From Clostridia bacterium (GTDB lineage Bacteria; Bacillota_A; Clostridia; TANB77; CAG-508): 8,386 bases of DNA. The notes beneath the pieces are model-generated. The model saw only the letters and a list, made by a program, of their open reading frames with translations. It searched no databases and had not been told where the DNA came from. Of this stretch, positions 1 to 6,741 are shown in pieces. How positions within the stretch are numbered: the stretch's first letter is position 1; each line of letters begins with the position of its first letter. Made by a program: the position numbers and the translations under genes. The stretch lies in assembly GCA_022792975.1 (NCBI GenBank), contig JAAWCC010000044.1, positions 1-8,386 on the forward strand, in the 5' to 3' direction.

Positions 1-56
1 CTTGTAATCTTTCCCACTAATACTAAATGGTTATTATCCAAATAATTTGTGTTCAA
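1..56 (-). CDS. N-terminal fragment of an SSB-like protein (runs off left edge)
   Basis: Eighteen codons are visible, starting at TTG (54-56) and reading MNTNYLDNNHLVLVGKIT before the window ends. The start is fixed by a strong GGGAGG ribosome binding site at 65-70, eight bases upstream. The pattern of a short polar lead followed by NxxVLVGKI resembles the first beta strand of single-stranded DNA-binding proteins of Clostridia, an OB fold that coats single-stranded DNA during replication and repair. A good promoter and a 130-base leader precede it. The coding call is fairly secure. The family assignment rests on a very short stretch and is tentative. Confidence 0.55.
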   Translation of the reverse strand, partial: MNTNYLDNNHLVLVGKIT

Positions 57-64
57 TTCCTTTT

Positions 65-70
65 CCTCCC
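65..70 (-). promoter_or_regulatory. Ribosome binding site deciding a TTG start
   Basis: GGGAGG on the minus strand lies eight bases before the TTG at 54-56. No ATG is available nearby, so this site is the main reason to accept the TTG start. Confidence 0.7.
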
Positions 71-77
71 TATCCTC

Positions 78-144
78 TACGTAGGAAATATTTTATACAT
101 TTGTATTTCTTACGTATCTTTTACATTACAAATTCCTTTGTAAT
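78..144 (-). promoter_or_regulatory. Two stem-loops in the leader of the SSB-like gene
   Basis: One inverted repeat pairs 78-90 with 104-116 (13 bp, one mismatch, 13-base loop) and is built around TACGTA. A second pairs 125-132 with 137-144 (8 bp, perfect, loop of four). Both fall inside the predicted transcript between the promoter at 195-223 and the ribosome binding site at 65-70. Neither ends in a T-run, so they do not look like terminators. They could be operator sites or leader RNA structures; no known riboswitch class was recognised. Confidence 0.4.
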
Positions 145-194
145 ATTTCTTTTTTTCTATTGTTTGTTTATCTCTTTTAGTAATTTACTCTTTT

Positions 195-223
195 ATTATA
201 CTACATATTTTTGGTTTTGTCTA
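195..223 (-). promoter_or_regulatory. SigA-type promoter for the SSB-like gene
   Basis: On the minus strand a TAGACA -35 (218-223) and a perfect TATAAT -10 (195-200) are separated by exactly 17 bases. Transcription would start near 188, giving a leader of about 130 bases. The promoter lies just after the stop codon of the upstream 171-residue gene, so the SSB-like gene can be expressed independently. Confidence 0.7.
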
Positions 224-240
224 CATAAAATGTTAATTTT

Positions 241-756
241 CTAGAAAAAAATTTCTTTTTTTCCATAAATTAGAAGGATTGACGCAATCCCCATTAAATT
301 ATGGCTATTGTTTGAAAACTTTTTATCTGCTATTTTTACTTCTATTTCCTGCGGTTCGAGCGTTTTTTGATTTATGTCTACTATATTTCTCTGGATGCAC
401 ACTATAAAATTTTCTTCTACACTTGATGCAACAATTGTTGATTTTGAGTTAAATCCAAATGTTATTACATTTAATTTCATATCCTCTATCAGCTTCAAAC
501 TACCTTCCATATCTGCATTTATCACCAAGTATTTTGAATTTTTAAATAATTCACTAAGTAGTTCTTGCTTATCTTCAACTTTACTTAAATTCATAACTAA
601 TATTGTTTCAAATCTTATATTCTTAATATTTTCAATACTTTTATCATTTATTGCTATTACTGTGTGTTCTTTGTTTGGCATATTTAATCTATTCTCAAGT
701 ATTCTTTTCAATCCTGCTTCATATTTATTATCTGCAATAATTCCAATAAATGACAT
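241..756 (-). CDS. Uncharacterised 171-residue protein with degenerate Mur-ligase-like pattern
   Basis: A soluble protein starting at ATG (754-756) behind a GGGGGA purine run about eight bases upstream. I do not recognise a named family. What can be seen is an order of motifs like the central ATPase domain of Mur ligases: a hydrophobic strand then NAD (YLVINADMEG, about residues 75-84), VITFGF (about 96-101), and near the end SHNLMGIASILLIYG, which resembles the HNxxNxxAA helix of that domain. The P-loop GKT of active Mur ligases is absent, and the protein is far shorter than a 430-480 residue ligase. It may be a non-catalytic relative, perhaps tied to cell-wall synthesis. The polysaccharide deacetylase upstream fits such a role but does not prove it. 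The gene has no in-frame CGG and no frameshift. Confidence 0.75.
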   Translation of the reverse strand: MSFIGIIADNKYEAGLKRILENRLNMPNKEHTVIAINDKSIENIKNIRFETILVMNLSKVEDKQELLSELFKNSKYLVINADMEGSLKLIEDMKLNVITFGFNSKSTIVASSVEENFIVCIQRNIVDINQKTLEPQEIEVKIADKKFSNNSHNLMGIASILLIYGKKEIFF

Positions 757-798
757 AAATTTTCCCCCAAGCTAATATGCAATAAACATTTATTAATT

Positions 799-804
799 AT
801 TATA
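799..804 (-). promoter_or_regulatory. Possible -10 element upstream of the 171-residue gene
   Basis: TATAAT on the minus strand, about 45 bases before the ATG and just after the stop of the deacetylase gene. No convincing -35 lies 17 bases upstream, so this is a weak call in AT-rich DNA. Confidence 0.25.
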
Positions 805-828
805 TCCTGTGTCTTCAAAAGTTATTCA

Positions 829-1599
829 TTAATTTGATTTTTGTGTTCCATTAGCATCTATTTGATAGTTCTCACTATATACAAGTTCTGACACTTTTAC
901 AATGTTATATCCTTTATCCTGTATATTTTTAATTATACCTTCTAAGCTATTAGCAGTATTTTCAGTTCCGTTATGCATTAATATAATACTTCCATTTTTT
1001 AAATTTTTATTAATTCTCTCTATCATTTGTGCTTCGTCTAAGCCTTCATAGTCCAAAGTATCTATTGACCATTGAATAACTTTATAATTATTATCTGTTG
1101 CAGCCTTTATTACAGTATCATTGTATTCACCATATGGACATCTATATAGCTTTGTTTCCTTTCCTGTAATATTTTTTATCCTTTCTGTGCACTTTTGTAT
1201 TTCCTGAACATTTTGCTCATAGTTTAAATTATTTACATGAGCATGGGTATCAGAGTGATTTGCGATTTCATGCCCTGCAGCCTCTATTCTTTTTACTTCA
1301 TCTTTATATTTCTCTACCCAATCTCCAACCATAAAAAATGTAACTTTCACATTGCGTCTATCTAAAATTTCTAATATCTTATCTATATCGTCCGCATTCC
1401 ACGCACAATTGATTGTAAGCGATATTCTCTGCTTACTTGTATCAACATTATATATAGGTACTAATTTTCCTGCTCCTGCTGAAATTTGCATTGTATCTAT
1501 ATTCCCTGTAAAAAAAATTGACACTGCAAGCAAAATAATTACAGTGCTTGAAGCCACCAAATATGAAATGATTTTTTGTTTATTAAATACACAAAACAC
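829..1599 (-). CDS. Membrane-anchored NodB-fold polysaccharide deacetylase
   Basis: A protein of 256 residues. The GTG start (1597-1599) is chosen because AGGAGGAGG lies eight bases upstream (1608-1616). Residues 9-31 form one hydrophobic segment, either signal anchor or signal peptide, placing the enzyme outside the membrane. Residues 57-240 are a NodB domain, a family that removes acetyl groups from cell-wall or surface sugars using a metal. Motif 2 is HSDTH (H115, H119), motif 3 is RCPYGEYN (R153), motif 4 is QWSIDTLDY (176-184) and motif 5 is ILMHNG (H209). Motif 1, usually TFDDG, reads TINCAW (62-67), so the Asp that normally acts as base is Asn64. It may be a divergent subfamily or have altered activity; the substrate is unknown. 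CGG occurs only out of frame here (AAC GGA at 968-970; GCG GAC at 1392-1394), and the frame is intact. Confidence 0.9.
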   Translation of the reverse strand: MFCVFNKQKIISYLVASSTVIILLAVSIFFTGNIDTMQISAGAGKLVPIYNVDTSKQRISLTINCAWNADDIDKILEILDRRNVKVTFFMVGDWVEKYKDEVKRIEAAGHEIANHSDTHAHVNNLNYEQNVQEIQKCTERIKNITGKETKLYRCPYGEYNDTVIKAATDNNYKVIQWSIDTLDYEGLDEAQMIERINKNLKNGSIILMHNGTENTANSLEGIIKNIQDKGYNIVKVSELVYSENYQIDANGTQKSN

Positions 1600-1607
1600 G
1601 TCTTTTG

Positions 1608-1616
1608 CCTCCTCCT
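1608..1616 (-). promoter_or_regulatory. Strong ribosome binding site for the deacetylase GTG start
   Basis: AGGAGGAGG on the minus strand lies eight bases before GTG at 1597-1599. It supports that start and the whole N-terminal membrane segment. Confidence 0.75.
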
Positions 1617-1692
1617 TTAGCTTTTGTTAATTAATTCTATGAGATATTTTCAAATATATGCATACTTTCTCAACTGTACTATTGACGTAATG

Positions 1693-1701
1693 TGTTAAAA
1701 T
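1693..1701 (+). promoter_or_regulatory. Possible extended -10 promoter for the recombinase
   Basis: TGTTAAAAT reads as an extended -10 (TG-N-TAAAAT) facing the recombinase gene, with no good -35 at 17 bases. It would start transcription near 1708, leaving a leader of only about 15 bases. Low certainty. Confidence 0.3.
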
Positions 1702-1722
1702 AACTGTGAAGGAGTGATGAAG

Positions 1723-2697
1723 ATGTTTTTTAAAACACGCAAAAGAATTCTTTTTGGGGATTGGATCTGGGATTGGCTTGATTATAAAAAAAATTACATT
1801 AAAGAATCTACCTACGCCAATTATTCAACTATTATTTCAAATCACATAATTCCAGCCTTGGGAAAATATTATCTTTTTGAGCTAGATAATAAGTTGATTC
1901 AGCAATTCTTATTAGAAAAATGCGAAAACGGAAGATTAGACAATAGCGGTGGACTTGCTCACAAAACCATTAGAGATATTATATCTGTAATAAAAAGCAG
2001 TCTTAAATTTGCTGTTAAAGAAGGATGCATAACAAATATCAATCTTGATTTTGTTTATCCAAAGGGAAACAAAAAAGAAAAAGTTTATACCTTATCAAGG
2101 CGTGAACAAGGTCGTTTGACTGATTATATTTTAGAAAACCAAACACTCAAAAATTTAGGAATATTGCTCACACTATATTCTGGAATTAGAATTGGTGAAC
2201 TATGTGCTCTTAAATGGAAGGATATTGATTTTAAGAGCAATATATTGCATATAAATAAAACTCTTCAGAGAGTTTATATCAAAAATCCTAAATTAAATAT
2301 TTCAAAGGTGGTAGTAACTAATCCTAAAACACACAATGCAGAAAGAGATATACCACTTAATAAAAGCTTTGCACAAAAGCTTCGAAGCTATAAAACTAAT
2401 GATGAAGATTATATATTATCTGGTACTGAAAAATTTGTAGAGCCTAGAACATATCGAAGGCACTTTGCAGTAACTTTAGAAAAAGCACATATTAGAAAAG
2501 TAAATTTTCATGGATTAAGACATACTTTTGCAACTAACTGCATTGACTTTGGAATTGACTATAAAACAGTAAGTGAACTTTTAGGACATTCCACTGTAAA
2601 TATTACCTTAAACTTATATGTTCATCCACAAATGTCACAAAAGAAAAAATGCATAAACTTAATTTGTAAAGCCTTTGAAGAAAAAACAGTTGCATAA
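1723..2697 (+). CDS. Tyrosine recombinase / integrase (phage- or ICE-type)
   Basis: A 324-residue site-specific recombinase that cuts and rejoins DNA through a covalent phosphotyrosine. I start it at ATG 1723: the AGGAG at 1710-1714 is eight bases from it but only two from the ATG at 1717. Residues 10-105 form the SAM-like core-binding domain (TYANYSTIISNHIIPALG). The catalytic domain follows, with SGIRIGEL (R156), K202 in NPKTHNAERD, HGLRH (H263, R266), LLGHS (H289) and nucleophile Tyr299 in LNLYVH. All catalytic positions are present, so it is probably active. It is the only plus-strand gene and ends 25 bases before a large hairpin. No attachment site or excisionase was recognised. CGG occurs twice, out of frame (AAC GGA, AGC GGT), with normal reading. 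Arg is written AGA, AGG, CGT, CGC or CGA, never CGG. Confidence 0.93.
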   Translation: MFFKTRKRILFGDWIWDWLDYKKNYIKESTYANYSTIISNHIIPALGKYYLFELDNKLIQQFLLEKCENGRLDNSGGLAHKTIRDIISVIKSSLKFAVKEGCITNINLDFVYPKGNKKEKVYTLSRREQGRLTDYILENQTLKNLGILLTLYSGIRIGELCALKWKDIDFKSNILHINKTLQRVYIKNPKLNISKVVVTNPKTHNAERDIPLNKSFAQKLRSYKTNDEDYILSGTEKFVEPRTYRRHFAVTLEKAHIRKVNFHGLRHTFATNCIDFGIDYKTVSELLGHSTVNITLNLYVHPQMSQKKKCINLICKAFEEKTVA

Positions 2698-2721
2698 CTA
2701 GAAAAAGGCAAAACAAGAAGC

Positions 2722-2834
2722 AGGAGAAAGACGAGGGAAAGACAGGGGGACGGAGCTTTTGTCTTAAGGTTTAATTCTTTTTTAAACCTTAAGACAAAAG
2801 CTCCGTCCCCCTGTCTTTCCCTCGTCTTTCTCCT
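2722..2834. repeat. Hairpin with perfect 53-bp arms and 7-base loop
   Basis: The arm at 2722-2774 is the exact reverse complement of 2782-2834, with loop TTCTTTT (2775-2781). Weaker complementarity continues outward on both sides. The arms contain GACAGGGGGACGG followed by TTTTGTC. From memory this resembles GGGACGG-bearing palindromic repeats found in many copies in clostridial genomes, sometimes near IS200-like (Y1) transposases. The repeat is much GC-richer than its surroundings and fills the gap between two convergent genes (recombinase and coupling ATPase). It could be a miniature mobile element that also acts as a bidirectional transcription barrier. No flanking target duplication was identified. 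Confidence 0.85.
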
Positions 2835-2850
2835 CTGATTCTTCCTTGTC

Positions 2851-5212
2851 TTATCCGTTTGGTTTCTTGTGAATGTCGTAGACTATTGCGTCCTCGCTGT
2901 TGAATAATGCTCCCATGTCTGTTACGTCTGTTTGGATTGGCTCTATGTCATTTTCTCCTTCAAAATCGTCAAAGTCTATTTTTTTTGGATCGAATTTATT
3001 ACTTTTGCTGTGTTTTATTGTCTCATTTACTATTCCTGTTTGATATTTTGTGAAATCAAACTCTTTTACTTTGTGTGGCTCTTTGTATTTTGACTCCATA
3101 AAGTCTAGTACTGCAACACCAACGAAGCTCTTACCCTTATCGTCTTTATATTTGAAGGCACAGTTTTTGAATTTAAGTGCTTGTATTTTTCCAAGCTCGA
3201 AGTTCTTTTTCCAGCCCCATCTAACACCTTTATAATCACCATAAGATACACTCTTTGCAGTTCCTTCTCCCATTAAGAATTGATCTCCTGAGCCTTCACC
3301 CTTGATGCTCATATCTTGGCTGTATAGCCAGTCTCTCTTATCTCCAAATTCTTGTGACCAAAATTCATTTTCTTCTGGTGTTAAGTTACCAAATACAATT
3401 TTTGCTGTACAATTTGAAAGTATTGTCTTTCTTGATGCAGTGCTTGTATCAAGTTGTTCTAAGTTTTGAACAGTTGCAACTGTTCCAACCTTATATTTCC
3501 TATATACTGTAAACATTCCTAAAGTTTCTGTACATACAAACTCTGCTGAATCGTCTATATACAAGATATGAGGTATTCTTGATTGCTCTGAGCCTGGTCT
3601 TTTAATGACTGACCTTTGCATTGAAAGTAAGAAGAATAATCCAAAAGTTTTTTGAAGTTTTGTTCCTAAGTCTCCTCTTCTTGTACAAACAATTGTAACT
3701 TCTCCATCTTCAAGTGCTGTGTCAAAATTAATATTATTACTTCTATTGCATAATACATTTTTTAATCCTGGTATTCTTAATAATCCATCTAATTGTGTTA
3801 TTGCTGAATGTACATATCTTTCTGTGTCTGGTCTCATTACTGCATCCTTATAAAAATGTTTTCTAAAATATCCTAATTGAAGTTTATGTTTTGCTGTAAG
3901 CTCTGGGTCTTTTTCAAGTTCCTTGCACATATCTGCTACTAAATCAAAATCATTTAGCATATCAAGCATGTCCTCTAAATTAGGTAATAATCCATTATTC
4001 AACCTTGGATACATTTCCATTAAAAGTATTGTTAAGTTTTCTACTGCTTGTTCTGCTGAGTTTTGGAAGTATGCTTGGTCTTGTTCTGGCTTTGATACTG
4101 TGTACATACTTGATAAAATTGACGAAATAACTCCTGCAACCTCTCCATCGTCTCCATATGCAAATGGGTTTATGCCGAATTGATTCATTACTACTTGGGT
4201 CAATTATATTAACTTTTAAATTAAAATTCTTTGCTACATCTATCATTCTATCTGTTGATTCATAATCTGGTGAAATGAATGTCATTCCTATGTTTTTATA
4301 TATTATTTTTGGAGCTTCACAATATATTAACTTATTTAAGTAAGCCTTATATAATTTCTCTTTTCCTGAAACTGGTTCTAACATATTTAAATTAAAATTT
4401 TCATTTATATAATTATTTGCATAAGGGCATGTCAATACTGCAAGACCAGTCTTTAATGCTGTAAATCCAATCTCTTTTGATGCCTCCTTCAAGAAATATT
4501 TTTTTTCCATGTCTCGTGCAAGCATTGGCTCTAGAAGAAGTGCTGTTTTTCCCATGCCAGAAGGTCCACAAATTAGCATTGGGTCTGCTCTTCTATTATC
4601 ATATATCTTAACTGCTTTTCCTGTTTCTTTATCTTTAGAAATGATATTTTCTAAGCTATATGCACCCTCTTGAGTTGTCTTTTTAGATAAATCTATACCT
4701 GTATAATCCCATATTGATTCCTTTATTGTTCTTGTATCCGCAATCTTTGCATAGCACCACCAAAATACTGAAAAGAAGGTTGTAAGTGGTATATATACAG
4801 CAACAGCTTGAAATGCAGGTTTTATAAGGCTTGTATACTGTGTTACTATTTCTACATAATTTGGAATCGACATAAATGCCATCCAAAGTGCTGCATTTAG
4901 CCATTGTGTAAACATGGATATTGCAATTATATAAAGTGCTATTGCATACATATATATTATTGTAAGCTTAAATTTACCTGATTCTGCATATTTTGAGCAG
5001 CCTGAAAACAGGAATGCAAATACTGGGCATGCAAGTGCAAGTGTATAGGTTAAAGGACCCCAATATGATACTCCTATTCCTGTAAATATCAAAAATAACA
5101 TTTCCACTATTCTATCTATCGCAATATATATTGTAAACATTGTAAATAGATAAGTGAAAAAAGTATTTCTATCTGTTTTTAATATTTTCAATAATTTATC
5201 AACGTATTTCAA
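2851..5212 (-). CDS. VirD4/TraG-type coupling ATPase, read through one CGGC site
   Basis: The full protein is 786 residues if the C at 4177 is skipped (in-frame CGG at 4175-4177); without that it splits into an N-terminal 345-residue part and a C-terminal part. Type IV coupling proteins are hexameric inner-membrane ATPases that bring DNA-protein substrates to a conjugation channel. The TTG start (5210-5212) is forced by an upstream in-frame TGA and has GGTGA six bases before it. Residues 18-155 carry about five or six membrane segments. Walker A is GPSGMGKT (216-223). NIIDPSSNES leads into the shift at Gly346, followed by INPFAYGD. Walker B is HILYIDDSAEF (about 548-558), with Asp-Asp instead of the usual Asp-Glu. 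TVATVQNLEQLD (about 577-588) matches the conserved Gln-containing motif after Walker B. It is the last gene of the run after the Replic_Relax-like gene. No relaxase or channel genes are visible, so the module is small or reduced. Confidence 0.85.
4174..4177 (-). other. CGGC frame-skip site in the coupling ATPase (Gly346)
   Basis: The preceding codon is ATT. Skipping the C at 4177 gives SNESI-G-INPFAYG, joining the two halves of the ATPase. It is the only interruption in 786 codons. Confidence 0.85.
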
Positions 5213-5235
5213 GCTTTTTCACCGCTTTCTATATT

Positions 5236-6174
5236 CTAATCTAATAATTTTAATTCTACGTCTTCTGTTTTATATTTATTAGTATCTTCATCTAATTTAA
5301 ACTCTATTAACGTTTTGCTCAAAGATTCTTCAATTTGTCTAAGGTCTGTTGTAAAGTAAAGCTTTATTTTTGAAATCTCAACATTATTTGTTACAATCTC
5401 TTTAAAAGCTTCCTTGGTGTGCATTTCGTCTTCTGCTACTATTATTAATTGTGGAAGGGTTTGAAATCCTGAGTCCATTGGTACAAAATTTTCATAGAAA
5501 TCTTTGTACATCTTCATTTTGTCAACTAACTTCTTTTTCCAATCATCTTCTCTTCTGATTACTTCAAATATAAAAGTAATAGATTTAGAATTTTTAGAAA
5601 GCTTTACTCCTCCACCTGATGCTCTAAAAGTTTTGCCTAAAGTTTTAGCAGTCAAGCTTGGTTTAACTGTATATTCATCAAATGCTTTAACTTTATTTAA
5701 GTATGCAATTATAACTTGGTTTCCAGCTAATCTTTTTTTAATCATAGCAACTGGTTTTGTATTATCTGATTGCTGCCATTTACATTCTATTTCTTTTGAT
5801 GTAAGTAAATATTTTCCCATTTTCTCTAGACAATATATTCTGTAAATACCTTTTCCATCTTCTGATGTGAAATAATATCTTGTTAGAATTTTTGATTTAA
5901 CCAATTGCTCTAACTTGTTATTAAGCTTATCTTGTGACTTATATTCTATTCCTTTATGGTCTAACATTTGGCATAATTGTCTTGATGTAATAAATTCAAA
6001 TTCATTTACTAATTCAACAATTGCAAAATGTAATTCGTTTATATGCCCTAAATTGATTTTTTGAACAATTTGGTTCATAGAAACATATCCATCTTTTCCA
6101 TCAAAAGTTTTAATTTCTCCATCTCTTAATGCAAACGGCGATTTTTTTGCTTCAATTTTTCCATCTTCTACCAT
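5236..6174 (-). CDS. Winged-helix protein resembling Replic_Relax family
   Basis: A soluble 312-residue protein starting at ATG (6172-6174), with GGAGG eight bases upstream (6183-6187). Residues about 46-118 look like a winged helix-turn-helix: FITSRQLCQML as the recognition region and GIYRIYCLEKMGKYLL as the wing and last helix. Residues about 150-240 have the layout of a degenerate restriction-endonuclease fold: a basic helix, ASGGGVKLSKNSKSITFIFEV with E204, then a Lys-rich helix KKKLVDKMKMYKDFYENF. In the Replic_Relax family a similar arrangement is found on plasmids and conjugative elements next to TraG-like ATPases, as here. The Pro-Asp usually expected before the catalytic strand is not seen, so nuclease activity is doubtful. 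It probably binds DNA and may present it to the coupling ATPase. The gene begins 13 bases after the S1 gene and ends 23 bases before the ATPase gene, so the three are likely co-transcribed. Confidence 0.75.
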   Translation of the reverse strand: MVEDGKIEAKKSPFALRDGEIKTFDGKDGYVSMNQIVQKINLGHINELHFAIVELVNEFEFITSRQLCQMLDHKGIEYKSQDKLNNKLEQLVKSKILTRYYFTSEDGKGIYRIYCLEKMGKYLLTSKEIECKWQQSDNTKPVAMIKKRLAGNQVIIAYLNKVKAFDEYTVKPSLTAKTLGKTFRASGGGVKLSKNSKSITFIFEVIRREDDWKKKLVDKMKMYKDFYENFVPMDSGFQTLPQLIIVAEDEMHTKEAFKEIVTNNVEISKIKLYFTTDLRQIEESLSKTLIEFKLDEDTNKYKTEDVELKLLD

Positions 6175-6187
6175 TTTTATTTCCTCC

Positions 6188-6679
6188 TTATTCGTCGAAT
6201 ATCAGTAATTTTACCTTCTTCTTTTCTGGAATAATTTTTTTAATATAAACATTCACATCCTGCCCATATTCGATGTTTTCTTTATATTCAGCAAGACCTA
6301 CTAGGTTTGGCTTTAATTCAATGAATATTCCATTTTTAGATTTTTCTGTATCTCTTACAATCCCCTTAACTACTGTTCCTTGTTTAAAATCTTTTATATT
6401 ATCCTCCCAAGTTCCAAGAAGTTCTTTGTATGTAAATGATACTCTATTATTTTCTTTATCTATATCTTTTACCTTAACTTGAATTTCTTGTCCTACACTA
6501 AATCTTTCAAAAGGTGACTTTATTCTTGATATACAAATATCTTCAATATAAAGTAATCCACTTATACCATTTTCCATTTCAACAAATACTCCATATGGCT
6601 TTATGGTCTTTACCTTCCCATTTACTATCATGCCTTCTTCAAGGCTAGCTTCAGATATATTATATCTTTTGTATTCCAC
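6188..6679 (-). CDS. Small protein with two S1 RNA-binding domains
   Basis: A protein of 163 residues made almost entirely of two S1 (OB-fold) domains, about residues 14-85 (EGMIVNGKVKTIKPYGVFVEM, then VGQEIQVKVKDIDKENNRVSF) and 96-160 (QGTVVKGIVRDTEKSKNGIFIEL). S1 domains bind single-stranded RNA. Two domains are far fewer than the four to six of ribosomal protein S1, so this is a stand-alone accessory protein; its partner is unknown. The GTG start (6677-6679) has only a weak GAGAG upstream, and no better start is available. A good promoter lies 34-62 bases upstream. Its stop overlaps the ribosome binding region of the next gene, which suggests translational coupling with the Replic_Relax-like gene. 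Confidence 0.85.
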   Translation of the reverse strand: MEYKRYNISEASLEEGMIVNGKVKTIKPYGVFVEMENGISGLLYIEDICISRIKSPFERFSVGQEIQVKVKDIDKENNRVSFTYKELLGTWEDNIKDFKQGTVVKGIVRDTEKSKNGIFIELKPNLVGLAEYKENIEYGQDVNVYIKKIIPEKKKVKLLIFDE

Positions 6680-6712
6680 TTTTTTTCTCTCGCTTTCTTT
6701 CGTATATATTAA

Positions 6713-6741
6713 ATTATACTATTTTTTTTTTATTTTTGCAA
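6713..6741 (-). promoter_or_regulatory. SigA-type promoter for the S1 / Replic_Relax / coupling ATPase run
   Basis: On the minus strand TTGCAA (6736-6741) and a perfect TATAAT (6713-6718) are 17 bases apart, with an A-rich spacer. The -35 overlaps the last sense codons of the RluB-like gene, whose stop is at 6730-6732. Transcription would start near 6706. No terminator hairpin separates the RluB-like gene from this promoter, so read-through from upstream is also possible. Confidence 0.65.

Noticed and set aside
47..244. Plus-strand open frame rich in Phe, Tyr and Leu
   Set aside because: It is a low-complexity reading of AT-rich DNA opposite a minus-strand promoter and leader, and has no ribosome binding site.
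374..775. Plus-strand open frames opposite minus-strand genes (also 1352-1630, 3050-3235, 3923-4183, 5504-5845, 6273-6482, 6603-7176, 7786-8079)
   Set aside because: They are antisense shadows, with no ribosome binding sites and compositions typical of reversed coding sequence.
1617..1722. Possible sporulation-sigma promoter before the deacetylase (CATATATT-like box) and an attachment site near the recombinase
   Set aside because: The box is one of many AT-rich matches and lacks a convincing partner. No direct repeat or tRNA gene suitable as an attachment site was found.
4683..4904. Minus-strand open frame of 73 codons inside the coupling ATPase
   Set aside because: It is an alternate-frame, Cys-rich reading within the membrane-segment region of the real gene, with no separate start signal.
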